A stretch of 64,000 nucleotides of DNA from Microbacterium mitrae (GCF_008017445.1 NZ_VRSW01000002.1:1-64000); one strand, 5' to 3'; shown: positions 8,420-17,155, counted from the first letter of the stretch. Translations and numbers: made by a program. Notes: generated by a model from the sequence alone, not told the origin.

Positions 8420-9987
8420 AATCGAAGGCGATGAGGCGCTGGGGCGTCGTAATTGCAAGCGTCACGATGAGCGCGCTGGCGCTCTCGGGCTGCATGTATG
8501 TGGCGATTGGGGAGGCTGACGGAACCACGGGTGGGCCCTCGGGAGTGATCCCCACGAAAGCGCCCGTCACCACGGGCGTTGCCGATGAGCTGTTGCCGTA
8601 TTACGGCCAGGAGCTCGTTTGGGAGCAGTGCGACGAAAACCCTGGCATGGACTGCACCATGGTCACCGTGCCAATGAACTATGCCGACACCTCAGCGGGC
8701 GATATTGAACTGGCCGTCGTGCGGTTGCGAGCAACCGACGAGGCGCAGGGATCACTGCTGATGAACCCGGGTGGCCCCGGCGGCAGCGGTTACGACTACG
8801 TCATGCAGGCCGGCACCTACATGTTCTCCGAAGATCTGCAAGAGGAGTTCGACATCATCGGGTTCGACCCCCGCGGTGTTGGATCCTCCACCGCCGTTGT
8901 GTGCTTCGACGCAGCGCAAATGGACTCATATCTTTACGACATTCCGAAGAATCCGCGCGGCAGCGACGAGTGGATCGCCGAAGTTGACGGCCGGGCGGCG
9001 GAGTTTGCGCAGGCCTGTTCTGACAACACCGGAGCGCTGCTCGAACACATCACGACCGAGAATTCCGCACGCGATATGGATGTGCTGCGCGGCGTGCTCG
9101 GAGACGAAAAGCTGAACTACATCGGCTTCTCCTACGGAACCTTCCTCGGCGCCACCTACGCCAAGCTCTTCCCCGAGCGCGCCGGCCGCCTCGTTTTGGA
9201 CGGCGCGATTGACCCGGCCATTCCGAGTGCGGACGTCGGAAAGATTCAGGCCGTCGGTTTTGAGAACGCACTCCGCGCCTTCATGGAGGGCTGCCTCGCA
9301 TCATCCGATTGCCCCTACAGCGGCGACGTTGATGAGGCGCTCGCCGATCTCAGCGAACTGCTCGCTGAGCTGGATGCCCGCCCCATTGAGGTGACCGATG
9401 GTCGCATGCTGGGTGCCGACTCCGCTTTCACCGGTGTGGTCTCGGCGATGTACCAAGAGGGCGCCTGGCCGATACTGACCGCGGGTCTCGCCGAGGCGGA
9501 GGAGGGCGACGGTGACACGCTGATGTACCTCGCAGACAGCTACAACGGCCGAGAAGCTGGCGGGGTGTTCTCCGACAACTCGACGGAGGCATTTAACGCC
9601 TACAACTGCATGGACTACCCGGCAGACATGACCGACGCCGAGATCGACGAAGTCGACCAATTTGTGCAAGACAATGCACCGACGATCGCACCATATTGGT
9701 CGGGTGGCGACACCTGTGGAGCCTGGGCTTTCCCGCCGTCGGGTACTCGAGGTGCAATTGCCGCCGAAGGCGCCGCTCCGATTTTGGTAGTCGGAACCAC
9801 CAACGACCCGGCAACCCCCTACGAGTGGGCAGTCTCGTTGGCCGATCAGCTCTCCAGCGGCGTGCTGCTGACTCGTGTCGGTGAAGGTCACACGGCTTAC
9901 GGGCAGGGTAACGCCTGCATCGATGACGCGATCGACACCTTCTTGCTGGAGGGAACACCGCCAGCAGATCAAACCACCTGCAACTAG
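8416..9987 (+). CDS. Lipoprotein alpha/beta hydrolase, tripeptidyl-aminopeptidase (S33/TAP) type
   Basis: This 523-residue secreted hydrolase starts at the GTG overlapping the holB stop. A lipoprotein signal ends LALSGC with the acylated cysteine at residue 26. The oxyanion motif GGPGGSG, the nucleophile elbow GFSYGTF (Ser near residue 239), an acidic residue in TTNDPATP and the histidine in GEGHTAYG form a complete catalytic triad. The architecture matches the Streptomyces tripeptidyl aminopeptidase/SlpD-E family, so a peptidase or amide hydrolase is likely; the exact substrate is unknown. Confidence 0.92.
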   Translation: MKSKAMRRWGVVIASVTMSALALSGCMYVAIGEADGTTGGPSGVIPTKAPVTTGVADELLPYYGQELVWEQCDENPGMDCTMVTVPMNYADTSAGDIELAVVRLRATDEAQGSLLMNPGGPGGSGYDYVMQAGTYMFSEDLQEEFDIIGFDPRGVGSSTAVVCFDAAQMDSYLYDIPKNPRGSDEWIAEVDGRAAEFAQACSDNTGALLEHITTENSARDMDVLRGVLGDEKLNYIGFSYGTFLGATYAKLFPERAGRLVLDGAIDPAIPSADVGKIQAVGFENALRAFMEGCLASSDCPYSGDVDEALADLSELLAELDARPIEVTDGRMLGADSAFTGVVSAMYQEGAWPILTAGLAEAEEGDGDTLMYLADSYNGREAGGVFSDNSTEAFNAYNCMDYPADMTDAEIDEVDQFVQDNAPTIAPYWSGGDTCGAWAFPPSGTRGAIAAEGAAPILVVGTTNDPATPYEWAVSLADQLSSGVLLTRVGEGHTAYGQGNACIDDAIDTFLLEGTPPADQTTCN

Positions 9988-10141
9988 ATCGCCCGGCGGG
10001 TCGGGCGGCACGCCTTCTCGACCCGCCCGGGGCGCAGGCCGTGTTCATCCGCTTCGAAAAAATGCGCTAGGCTATTGCAGGTTCGCCACCCGCATTTCTT
10101 CCGGCTTTTGCCAGCGAAGTTGAGCGAGTAGTGAATGGAAC

Positions 10142-10213
10142 GCCACCTTAGCTCAGTGGTAGAGCATCCCACTCGTAATGGGAAGGCCATCGGTTCGAAC
10201 CCGATAGGTGGCT
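10142..10213 (+). tRNA. tRNA-Thr (anticodon CGT)
   Basis: The seven-base acceptor stem GCCACCT pairs with AGGTGGC. The anticodon loop in CCCACTCGTAATGGG shows CGT, and the T-arm has GGTTCGAACC. CCA is encoded at 10214-10216, directly after discriminator T. Confidence 0.97.
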
Positions 10214-10220
10214 CCACAAA

Positions 10221-10247
10221 AAGACCCCCGGCTTGCCGGGGGTCTTT
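10221..10247 (+). terminator. Rho-independent terminator after tRNA-Thr
   Basis: AAGACCCCCGG and CCGGGGGTCTT form a GC-rich stem with a four-base CTTG loop, starting just after the CCA end and followed by a short T run. Confidence 0.85.
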
Positions 10248-10348
10248 CGCATTCCCGGTCGGCCCTTTCTCGGTGTCGCGGTGCGTCGGCCCGTGGGCCA
10301 GGGTCGTCCGTGGCCCATAAGCCTCGTCCGCAGCAGCCCCACTTTCGG

Positions 10349-10415
10349 CGAAACACACTCTGGTCGACGAAACACCGCCGCGCCGCATGTTTCTCGCCGA
10401 CCAAAATGTGTTTCG
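10349..10415. repeat. Long imperfect inverted repeat in the tRNA-Thr downstream region
   Basis: The left arm (10349-10374, starting CGAAACACACTCTGGTCG) and the right arm (10388-10415, ending CCAAAATGTGTTTCG) are nearly perfect reverse complements over 26-28 bases around a 13-base loop. It occupies the otherwise empty 10250-10530 interval and lacks the T tail of a terminator. It could be a mobile palindromic repeat or a protein site; I do not know which. Confidence 0.7.
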
Positions 10416-10536
10416 TAGGAGAGATACGCGATTCCGGGAGTTCTGGTTCCGTCTTGACCCACAACCCTGGACCAGGGTGCGCATCCAGAAGGGGGCGGAA
10501 CCAAGGGGTAATTCTGGGAACAGGCGCGCACTCCGA

Positions 10537-10542
10537 TACGAT
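10537..10542 (+). promoter_or_regulatory. -10 box (TACGAT), leaderless
   Basis: TACGAT ends six bases before the GTG at 10549, the same geometry as the other leaderless starts here. Confidence 0.5.
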
Positions 10543-10548
10543 CAACAA

Positions 10549-10956
10549 GTGAATAATGCCCTCAATGTGCTTGGTGCCGTGACGGATGTATTCACCTCGC
10601 TGGGAGCCCTCGCGACGGGGTTTTTCGCGATGATGGTGCTGGTGATCGTGTTGCAGCAAAAGACCTGGACCAAGGTTGACGCCATGATCGAAACCGAAGG
10701 CACGGCTCGGGTCGCACGTTGGTTTGACGACCGCGCCGGAACCGTCGGTGCAGCAATCCTGACGCCCGCGCAGGCGGCGGAGCTCGGTAGCGCCGATCAT
10801 GCCGCGATCTGGGTGCAGCCGGGCCGCTCGGGGGCGGTGCGCCTTGAAGCAGCTTCGCCGGCTCGAAGGCCCGCAACGGCGGCGCTGGTGGCCAGTGCGA
10901 CGTTGCTCGTGCTGAGCTTGGGCACCTCGATCGTGCTCATGATCATCGACGGCTGA
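10549..10956 (+). CDS. Small membrane protein with two transmembrane segments
   Basis: This 135-residue protein starts at GTG (NNALNVLGAVTD). Hydrophobic segments lie at about residues 12-36 and 108-130, with a soluble middle part (TARVARWFDDRAGTVGAA) between them. The start is chosen from the TACGAT box six bases upstream; longer readings of the frame would run back through the inverted repeat. I do not recognise the family. Confidence 0.7.
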   Translation: MNNALNVLGAVTDVFTSLGALATGFFAMMVLVIVLQQKTWTKVDAMIETEGTARVARWFDDRAGTVGAAILTPAQAAELGSADHAAIWVQPGRSGAVRLEAASPARRPATAALVASATLLVLSLGTSIVLMIIDG

Positions 10957-10975
10957 CGAACCGTGCGCGTGCGCG

Positions 10976-10981
10976 TAGGCT
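10976..10981 (+). promoter_or_regulatory. -10 box (TAGGCT) for pncA, leaderless
   Basis: TAGGCT ends six bases before the ATG at 10988. Confidence 0.6.
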
Positions 10982-10987
10982 CGCATC

Positions 10988-11560
10988 ATGACTCGTGCGC
11001 TATTTATCGTTGACGTTCAGAACGACTTCACCGAGGGCGGTGCGCTCGGTGTGACCGGTGGCGCTGCCGTTGCGCAGGCCATCACTGAGCACCTCGCCAC
11101 CCACGCAAGCGACTACGACCTCATCATCGCGTCACGCGACTGGCACAACGCTGAGGGGGACAATGGTGGCCATTTCGCCGCCGATCCCGACTTCGTTGAC
11201 ACCTGGCCGGTGCACTGCGTGGCCGAAACGAACGGTGCCGCCTACCACCCAGCGCTCGAAGTGAGCGGCGTCACCCATCACGTTAAGAAGGGGCAGGGTA
11301 AGCCCGCCTACTCGCTGTTTGAGGGGCAGACAGAAGACGGCGTCACGGTCGCTGCCGTGCTTCGTCAGCACGGCGTTCTCAGCGTCGACGTTGTCGGCAT
11401 CGCGACAGACTATTGCGTGCGGGCCTCGGTGCTCGACGCGATTGAACACGGGGTGGACGTGCGCGTTCTCACCACGATGATTGCCGGAGTGGCGGCCGAG
11501 AGCTCGCACCGGGCGATCGAAGAAATGGGCCACGCTGGCGCTGAGATCGTTGAAGATTAG
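10988..11560 (+). CDS. pncA: Nicotinamidase / pyrazinamidase (isochorismatase fold)
   Basis: The enzyme hydrolyses nicotinamide to nicotinate for NAD salvage. The 190-residue protein carries the catalytic triad: Asp9 in IVDVQNDF, a lysine near residue 100 in HHVKKGQ, and Cys143 in GIATDYCV. The metal-site context ASRDWHN is also present. Length and motifs match PncA. It is monocistronic, with its own -10 box. Confidence 0.95.
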   Translation: MTRALFIVDVQNDFTEGGALGVTGGAAVAQAITEHLATHASDYDLIIASRDWHNAEGDNGGHFAADPDFVDTWPVHCVAETNGAAYHPALEVSGVTHHVKKGQGKPAYSLFEGQTEDGVTVAAVLRQHGVLSVDVVGIATDYCVRASVLDAIEHGVDVRVLTTMIAGVAAESSHRAIEEMGHAGAEIVED

Positions 11561-11622
11561 CCGCGAGCGACCGCGCACCGCTTGAACAGTTTGCCGCAAA
11601 ATCCGTTCAGAAAAAGTAAAGA

Positions 11623-11798
11623 CCGGGCCGCTGAACGCCTCTCGGCGGAAGGCCGCTCATAGCGGCAAGTTTTGGAGCCCGGGGTTAGCGGCCCGGCCGA
11701 TAAAGCATAACGCGATTGATCCCGGGGTGTATTCCCGAGATTCTCAGAAAAGCGCGAAAATCGCGCGTGTCTGATGTCTTCTCGCGCGGCGGCGCGAG
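11623..11798. ncRNA. Hairpin-rich intergenic region, possible structured RNA
   Basis: Between the convergent pncA and the next gene lies 246 bp with no plausible gene. It holds a perfect 10-bp stem, CCGGGCCGCT (11623-11632) with AGCGGCCCGG (11687-11696), enclosing a nested GCCGCT-CAT-AGCGGC hairpin (11652-11666). Two more hairpins follow: GCGCGA/TCGCGC at 11752-11766 and CTCGCGC/GCGCGAG at 11781-11798. It does not match the SRP RNA, tmRNA, RNase P or riboswitch cores that I know. It could equally be an elaborate terminator region. Confidence 0.35.
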
Positions 11799-11806
11799 AG
11801 AAAACC

Positions 11807-12436
11807 TCAGATCAGGTGGCCAGAACGCCACAGTTTCGCGGCGGTCGAAAGATCTGCGGCATAGGTGGAGAGGCGTAGCGCCCTGGTCGTGAGCTCACTC
11901 GCGCGCTGCGGTTCGGTTGGCTCGTAGTCGTCGGCGACGTGTGTTGCGCCGGCGGCCTCGACTCGGCAAAACGATGAGGCGCGTTCCAGCGCGCTAGCGA
12001 AATCACCCTCGAAAACGCCGCGCAGAATCGTGTCGGCGAGATTCATCAACTCGGCGGGGCTTGCCGGGGTTGGCGCGCCCGCGATGACCGCGTCGGCCGA
12101 GGGAAGTTCTGCGCGCCCGCGCTCATACAGCAGGGCGGCGGTGGTGGGGTCTTTGTGCACCATGAGCTGTAACAGGTAGATGCGCCACAGCGTTCCGGGC
12201 AGCGAACGCGCGGGCGACTGCGACCAGAGATCGGCGATGGTCTCGATGCCGTGAACGGCGGTGAACTCGACGAGTTTGTCGACCGTCTCAGGGTCTGCCT
12301 CGGCACGAACGCGGTTCAGAAGCGCGCTTGCCGTGGCGTATGCCACCCGCGAGCGCTCGGCGGGATCGACACTGCCGAACGCGACGTCAAACATGGAGCT
12401 GGGGCGCATGACGGGCTTGTGAAATGCATCGGACAT
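11807..12436 (-). CDS. Conserved actinobacterial hypothetical protein
   Basis: This roughly 209-residue soluble protein opens MSDAFHKPVMRPSSMFDVAFG; an ATG one codon earlier (12439) is equally possible. It is mostly alpha-helical, with segments such as LPGTLWRIYLLQLMVHKD and DDYEPTEPQRASELT. I recall near-identical proteins in Microbacteriaceae, sometimes loosely labelled as an RNA polymerase beta subunit, but no polymerase motif is present, so I assign no function. Confidence 0.75.
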   Translation of the reverse strand: MSDAFHKPVMRPSSMFDVAFGSVDPAERSRVAYATASALLNRVRAEADPETVDKLVEFTAVHGIETIADLWSQSPARSLPGTLWRIYLLQLMVHKDPTTAALLYERGRAELPSADAVIAGAPTPASPAELMNLADTILRGVFEGDFASALERASSFCRVEAAGATHVADDYEPTEPQRASELTTRALRLSTYAADLSTAAKLWRSGHLI

Positions 12437-12560
12437 CATTCCAGGGTACGCGCGATCTGCGACGGCGGATCGGTGGAGACTGGGAGCCCGTTGAGAACGC
12501 GCGCAGGCGGAGATCAAACTGCTCTGAGACGAATGCGCCCCGACAGACACCCAACAACAA

Positions 12561-12588
12561 GGGCACGAAGTTTGAACCCAACGTGCCC
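12561..12588. promoter_or_regulatory. Hairpin between divergent genes
   Basis: GGGCACG (12561-12567) and CGTGCCC (12582-12588) form a seven-base stem in the space between the divergent genes at 12436 and 12650. Its role is unknown. Confidence 0.3.
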
Positions 12589-12649
12589 CATCACGCAATA
12601 CTGATCAGGCGCCGAAGGGACGCGGCGCAGACGCTCAAAGGGGGACGTC

Positions 12650-12811
12650 ATGGCAGAAATTGTGATCGCCGGAATCATCGGCATCGGAGTGCTGTGTGCA
12701 CTCGTTGTGCTGATTGAACGGCACAGCGCCGCCACCTTTACCGGCGACGTGATCGACACGCGGCACGAAGAGGTCGTCAGCCCCGCTAAGCTAGAACACA
12801 CGGGCCTCTAG
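12650..12811 (+). CDS. Small single-span membrane peptide (53 residues)
   Basis: An ATG preceded by AAAGGGGG at a five-base spacing opens MAEIVIAGIIGIGVLCALVV, a single hydrophobic helix followed by a soluble tail (ERHSAATFTGDVIDTRHEE). The good ribosome-binding site supports translation. The stop codon TAG lies inside the tRNA-Lys gene (the CTAG of its D-arm side), a 10-bp overlap with the tRNA. The function is unknown. Confidence 0.55.
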   Translation: MAEIVIAGIIGIGVLCALVVLIERHSAATFTGDVIDTRHEEVVSPAKLEHTGL

Positions 12812-12874
12812 CTCAGTTGGCAGAGCATCGGACTTTTAATCCGCGGGTCGTGGGTTCGAGCCCCACGGGGCCCA
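12802..12874 (+). tRNA. tRNA-Lys (anticodon TTT)
   Basis: The acceptor stem GGGCCTC/GGGGCCC, the anticodon loop CTTTTAA and the T-arm GTGGGTTCGAGCCCCAC are all present, with discriminator A at 12874. CCA is not encoded. The 5' end overlaps the end of the small membrane-peptide gene. Confidence 0.96.
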
Positions 12875-12904
12875 CAAAGGGCGCACTTTCTGGTGCGCCC
12901 TTTG
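12875..12904 (+). terminator. Terminator hairpin after tRNA-Lys
   Basis: CAAAGGGCGCAC (12875-12886) and GTGCGCCCTTTG (12893-12904) form a perfect 12-bp stem with a six-base loop, followed by TCTATTT. Confidence 0.75.
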
Positions 12905-12986
12905 TCTATTTCGCACGTGGTGGTTCCGCAGCTGGGCCTTTAACCCTGCAACCGCGACGTTCGTGGTTCCGCAACCGCGACGGCGG

Positions 12987-13811
12987 CTAGCTCGTTTCGA
13001 TCACGATGATGGGGTCAGTCGTCGGTAGGCCGGTGGGGGAGCCGCCGGCATCTTCGATCGTCACGGCGATCACATCACCCGGTCGGAGGGGTTCGCTGAG
13101 AACCGCGGTCGTCTGGCCGTCGGTGTCGCTGGTAAAAACGCCGCTGGGCAGTGGTGTGTCGCCGCGCACCAGCCAGAGCTCGTACGACTTATTCGGCTCC
13201 AACTGTTCTAGCCCGGTCGTGACCAACACGGCAGTCTCCAGAGACGCCGACCAGTGCGCCGTCGCGCTCCCGCCGGCGGGCAGCTCTGTGCTCGCTTGCG
13301 CCGCATCTCCCGCCGCCTGCACCTCTTCGAGCGCCACGACTGCCGCGGGGCGGTTGAGCGTGGAGAAGATCACGGTCGAGGCCACCGCCACCCCGACCAA
13401 CAGGGCAATGCTCGCGGCAAGGGCGAACCACCGTCGCCGCCACGAGTTCGAAGCGCGGGCGGAGGTGCGGTCGGTGCCTGTTGAGTCTTCGGGGACGGCT
13501 ATCGGCGGCGAGGCGGAACCATCGCCGCCGTCGGATGCCGACGCCGGTGCGTGGTCAACGCCAGCGGAGCCGTCGCGGCTCTCCTGTGGCGTGGAGGCGA
13601 TCTGAGTCAGCAACGAGTCGCGAATACTGGCCGGGGGGGATGCTTCGGGAACGGCCATCGCGAGCTGCGCGGCCGTGGCTTCAGCTGCCAGCGCGATGTC
13701 GTTCCACTGCGGATTATCTTCCAGAGCCGCACGGTAGCGTGCTTCGTCCTCAGGCGAGAGCGCGTCCAGCGCGTAGCCTGCTGCGAGCTCGATGAACTCA
13801 TTCTCTGTCAT
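12987..13811 (-). CDS. rskA: Anti-sigma-K factor
   Basis: This 274-residue membrane protein has an N-terminal cytoplasmic anti-sigma part (about residues 1-60, opening MTENEFIELAAGYALDAL), a charged linker, one transmembrane helix at about residues 130-152 (RRWFALAASIALLVGVAVA) and an extracytoplasmic RskA domain with YELWLV and the GDVIAVTIEDAGG end. It should hold SigK inactive until processed by regulated proteolysis. Its start overlaps the sigK stop by four bases. It is last in a dipZ-sigK-rskA operon. Confidence 0.92.
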   Translation of the reverse strand: MTENEFIELAAGYALDALSPEDEARYRAALEDNPQWNDIALAAEATAAQLAMAVPEASPPASIRDSLLTQIASTPQESRDGSAGVDHAPASASDGGDGSASPPIAVPEDSTGTDRTSARASNSWRRRWFALAASIALLVGVAVASTVIFSTLNRPAAVVALEEVQAAGDAAQASTELPAGGSATAHWSASLETAVLVTTGLEQLEPNKSYELWLVRGDTPLPSGVFTSDTDGQTTAVLSEPLRPGDVIAVTIEDAGGSPTGLPTTDPIIVIETS

Positions 13812-14443
13812 GACATCACCCCCAAGGTGGTTCGAAGTTTGCTCAAGCCGTCTCTCATCCGGCTTTTGATGGTTCCGAGCGGCGCACTCAGCAAGACCGC
13901 AATTTCGGTCTGTGAGTAGCCTCCGTAGTACGCCAACACGATTGGCTCGCGCTGCACGTCAGGCAGCGACGAGAGCGCCCTCACCACCCTGTCGCCCTCG
14001 ATGCTCAACTCGACCTCTTCGGCGACGCTGTCGTGGGCGACGTCAAGATTTCGAAGCCCGGCGGCGACATCTCGATCGCTACTGGATTGCGAGGCGCGCA
14101 CGCGATCAACCGCGCGCCGGTGGGCGATGGTGAAGACCCAGGTGCGTCCCTGGCCCTTGTTCGGAGCGAAGCGTGATGCGGATTGCCACACCGTGAGAAA
14201 GACCTCTTGTAGCACTTCCTCGCTCTGTGCCCGATTGATGACCACCCGCAGAATCAGGGCAAAGACGCGCGCAGACAGGGCGTCGTAAAGCTCGGCGAAG
14301 GCCGCCTGATCGGCCCCGGCAATGCGCACGAGCAACTCCCCGACGTGATCTCTCGTCGGTGCGTCCTCGTCAAACTCAGTGCCGTCGATGACCATCTCCT
14401 CAAGCATGCACCCTCGCGCCCTGTCAGCCGTCATAAGAATCAC
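13808..14443 (-). CDS. sigK: ECF RNA polymerase sigma factor SigK
   Basis: This 211-residue ECF sigma factor has region 2 at about residues 45-115 (AFAELYDAL, EVLQEVFLTVWQ, WVFTIAHRRAVDR) and region 4 at about 150-205 (LPDVQREPIVLAYYGGYS, then PLGTIKSRMRDGLSKLR). Pairing with RskA and linkage to dipZ and a fasciclin lipoprotein identify it as SigK-type. The GTG at 14443 overlaps the dipZ stop (GTGA), but ATGs at 14434, 14407 and 14395 are possible starts. Confidence 0.93.
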   Translation of the reverse strand: MILMTADRARGCMLEEMVIDGTEFDEDAPTRDHVGELLVRIAGADQAAFAELYDALSARVFALILRVVINRAQSEEVLQEVFLTVWQSASRFAPNKGQGRTWVFTIAHRRAVDRVRASQSSSDRDVAAGLRNLDVAHDSVAEEVELSIEGDRVVRALSSLPDVQREPIVLAYYGGYSQTEIAVLLSAPLGTIKSRMRDGLSKLRTTLGVMS

Positions 14444-16161
14444 CCGAATGTGAACGAGTACGCTTGCACGCCGGGGGAGATCTCGACGGTCAGTTGCCCT
14501 GCACCGAGGTCGGAACCATTGAGCAGTTCGTAAGATCGCGGGGTGCCGTCGACGACGATCGTTTGCTCGCTGCCTTCGCTATCGCGCACCACAATGGTTC
14601 CGCTGCCAGCCAGCACCATCCTGACTTCGCGGGCGCGGTAGTCGAGTCGAATACTCGCAGGTTTGTCTGCGGTGGGCGTTATGAACTGCGTCTCGATCGT
14701 CCACTCGCCCGACAGCGCGAAGGAGTCGGCCGGTTGCTCGCTCGGGAACCTGAACGAACCTTCGCCCGCGCGATATGGTTCCGTGCCGCCATAGTTCACG
14801 TCTTTGCTGGAGCCGAGGAAGGTCTCGCGCGTTGTCTCCCCGCTAGCGGGAGTATTGTCGTCGATTTCGGTTGCCGGTGGCAGTTCGACCGTGGGGTCGG
14901 CGTCTTGCAGAAGTTCTCGGATGAGCTGCTCAGTGACCGCGTAGTTGCCCTCGCCAAACGAGATGTGTCGCACCACACCGTTGGCGTCGATCAGGTAGTG
15001 AGCGGGCCAGTAGCGGTTGCGATATGCGGTCCAGGTTGACAGCGAGTTATCCAGCGCCACGGGGTACTCGATGTTGAAGTCGACAGCACCTGCGGCGACG
15101 TTGGCGGGATTCTTCTCGAACGCGTATTCCGGCGAGTGAACGCCGATCACCTCGAGCCCAGCGTCTGCGTAGGCGTCGTACCATGCGTTCACGTGCGGGA
15201 TTGCGCGCTGGCAATTGATGCAGGAGTACGCCCAAAAGTCGATGAGCACGACCTTGCCCTTGAGGTCATCGAGGTTGACGGCCGCCCCATTTTCGGTATT
15301 GAGCCAACTCTCAATTCCACGGATCGCCGGGGCGGTGCCGCAGTCTGCGAGCTCAGGCGCCCCGTTCTCACAGTTGTCGAGCATGCGGTTCTCATCGGTG
15401 ACAAGTCCACCAAGCCCGAGTGCGCTCTCGCCCGCTTCTGATTCGGAGAGCTCCTTCTGTAGGTCGGCCGTGTAATCCGGGAGCAGTTGTTGCAGCGCCT
15501 GGGGCAGGTTGAAGACCAGGCCAACGGCAAGTGCCAGCATCGCAATGCCGGCGGTGATACGCAGGCCGCGTTCGCGCGTGCGGAAGGCGCGAATTCGTTC
15601 GATCACGCCCCGACCCGCGAGAGCAAAGACAAGCAGCGGAACGGCCACACCGATTGCGAAGGAAGTCGTGAGCACGATGGTTCCGACACCAATTTGCCCC
15701 GTTGAACCGGCCACGATGATCGCGGCGAGCACGGGTCCTGCGCAAGGCACAAACACCGCGCCGAGGGCCAGGCCCACGCCAAAACCGCTGCCGCGATTGT
15801 TGACGTGTTTGGTAGGAATCCACCCGAACGGCTTTTCAAGCACCTGCTCGAACCGCGGCACCAGCAGGCCAACCCCGATCAGGAGCAGCACGATGATGCC
15901 GAGCCAGCGAATGATGTCTGGTGGCAATCCGAGCGCGCCGAGGATCAGCGAGCCGACGAGGGTCACGAGAGTGAAGCTGACGATGAGGCCCGCGATCACC
16001 AGAAACGGTCGGCTGCGACGCGCGGGCGCCGCATCATCTTGCGATTCGAAGCGGGCGGATTGCGCACCCGCGGTGAGAAAAATCACCGGCAAGACGGGAA
16101 TGATGCACGGCGATATGCCGGTGATGAGCCCGCCGAGCAGCCCAATGATGACCTGATCCAT
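14440..16161 (-). CDS. dipZ: DipZ: CcdA-type membrane domain fused to an exported thioredoxin domain
   Basis: This 573-residue fusion passes electrons across the membrane to extracytoplasmic thiols. The ATG at 16161 is chosen for its GAGGACC ribosome-binding site. The CcdA half (about residues 1-230) carries paired redox cysteines in SPCIIPVLP and VPCAGP. The thioredoxin domain has the active site SCINCQ with Cys314 and Cys317. A C-terminal beta-rich domain (about 430-573) completes the DipZ layout known from mycobacteria. A candidate SigK promoter lies 28 bp upstream. Confidence 0.95.
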   Translation of the reverse strand: MDQVIIGLLGGLITGISPCIIPVLPVIFLTAGAQSARFESQDDAAPARRSRPFLVIAGLIVSFTLVTLVGSLILGALGLPPDIIRWLGIIVLLLIGVGLLVPRFEQVLEKPFGWIPTKHVNNRGSGFGVGLALGAVFVPCAGPVLAAIIVAGSTGQIGVGTIVLTTSFAIGVAVPLLVFALAGRGVIERIRAFRTRERGLRITAGIAMLALAVGLVFNLPQALQQLLPDYTADLQKELSESEAGESALGLGGLVTDENRMLDNCENGAPELADCGTAPAIRGIESWLNTENGAAVNLDDLKGKVVLIDFWAYSCINCQRAIPHVNAWYDAYADAGLEVIGVHSPEYAFEKNPANVAAGAVDFNIEYPVALDNSLSTWTAYRNRYWPAHYLIDANGVVRHISFGEGNYAVTEQLIRELLQDADPTVELPPATEIDDNTPASGETTRETFLGSSKDVNYGGTEPYRAGEGSFRFPSEQPADSFALSGEWTIETQFITPTADKPASIRLDYRAREVRMVLAGSGTIVVRDSEGSEQTIVVDGTPRSYELLNGSDLGAGQLTVEISPGVQAYSFTFG

Positions 16162-16188
16162 TGTGGTCCTCGTTTCTGTCACCGGGGG

Positions 16189-16214
16189 TTCGTCACGGGC
16201 GGCGAAACGGATCG
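16189..16214 (-). promoter_or_regulatory. Candidate SigK promoter for dipZ-sigK-rskA
   Basis: On the minus strand CGATCC (16214-16209) and CGAA (16192-16189) are exactly 16 bases apart. The mycobacterial SigK consensus, as I recall it, is CCATCC-N16/17-CGAA, so this differs at one -35 base. It implies autoregulation of the operon. Confidence 0.55.
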
Positions 16215-16237
16215 CGCAAACTTTTTTGAGATTCTTC

Positions 16238-16263
16238 CCATCCATTGCGCAGAGCGCTGCGAA
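16238..16263 (+). promoter_or_regulatory. Candidate SigK promoter for the fasciclin lipoprotein
   Basis: CCATCC (16238-16243), 16 bases, then CGAA (16260-16263) is an exact match to the recalled SigK consensus, about 75 bp upstream of the fasciclin start. Confidence 0.65.
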
Positions 16264-16338
16264 CCTCCATCAACGCCGCGAGATGCTTCGCGGAAAATCC
16301 GCCGCATGCAGCATGCGGCCAACTTCGGAGGTAAAGAG

Positions 16339-17010
16339 ATGTTCCGCATCACAAACAAGAAGGTCGCCGCCGCACTAGCACTGTCTGCTGCGGGTGTACT
16401 GACTCTCGCCGGCTGCACCATGGGAGCAAGCGACACCTCTGGTGACGCTATGGAGTCGACCGAACCGCAGACGTCGGAGTCGGTCGAGGCAACGCCGATG
16501 GAGATGGACCCAGCCGCCAACCTCGTCGGCCCTGGATGCGCTAGCTACGCTGAGACGGTTCCGACCGGCGGCGGCTCAATTCAGGGCATGTCACAAGATC
16601 CGGTGGCCGTTGCGGCCTCCAACAACCCGCTACTGACGACGCTGGTGTCGGCGGTGAGCGGCCAGCTCAACCCCGATGTGAACCTTGTCGATACCCTCAA
16701 CTCGTCGGAGTTCACCGTCTTCGCGCCGGTGGATGAGGCATTCGCGAAGATTCCGGGCGCGACGATTGAGACGCTGAAGACCGACGCCGACCTGTTGACG
16801 TCGATTCTCACGTACCACGTGGTTCCGGGGCAGATCGAGCCCGCAGATATCGCAGGCATGCACACCACGGTTCAGGGTGGCGAGCTTGAGGTGACTGGCT
16901 CTGGCGACGAGTGGATGGTCAATGACGCGATGGTCATCTGTGGTGGAGTTCAGACTGCGAACGCCACGGTGTATCTGATCGACACCGTGCTGATGCCGCC
17001 GACCGAGTAA
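16339..17010 (+). CDS. Fasciclin-domain lipoprotein (MPT83/MPT70-like)
   Basis: This 223-residue protein starts at ATG with GGAGG at 16327-16331. A lipoprotein signal ends LTLAGC with Cys26. After a Thr/Glu-rich linker, a single FAS1 domain spans about residues 80-222 ([35 protein letters not shown]). Two cysteines (GPGCASY and VICGG) match the disulfide of MPT70-type proteins. It is divergent from dipZ-sigK-rskA and preceded by a perfect SigK-like promoter, as in the mycobacterial SigK regulon. The likely role is cell-surface adhesion or a structural one. Confidence 0.93.
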   Translation: MFRITNKKVAAALALSAAGVLTLAGCTMGASDTSGDAMESTEPQTSESVEATPMEMDPAANLVGPGCASYAETVPTGGGSIQGMSQDPVAVAASNNPLLTTLVSAVSGQLNPDVNLVDTLNSSEFTVFAPVDEAFAKIPGATIETLKTDADLLTSILTYHVVPGQIEPADIAGMHTTVQGGELEVTGSGDEWMVNDAMVICGGVQTANATVYLIDTVLMPPTE

Positions 17011-17155
17011 TTTCTGGCGGTGAGGGGGCGTGCCGACGTGGTGCGTCCCCTCTTCGGCGCGCGGAACTGCGGGTTCGTGCGGGTGGTTCCGGCGCTGCGG
17101 TTTCGCGGGGTGGTTCCGCGCTGTGGATTCGCTGGGGTGGTTCAGGAACCAGGGT

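Noticed and set aside
11623..11798. SRP RNA, tmRNA, RNase P RNA or a known riboswitch
   Set aside because: None of their conserved cores (for example the GGAAGG-AGCAGCC of SRP or the tRNA-like end of tmRNA) can be found here.
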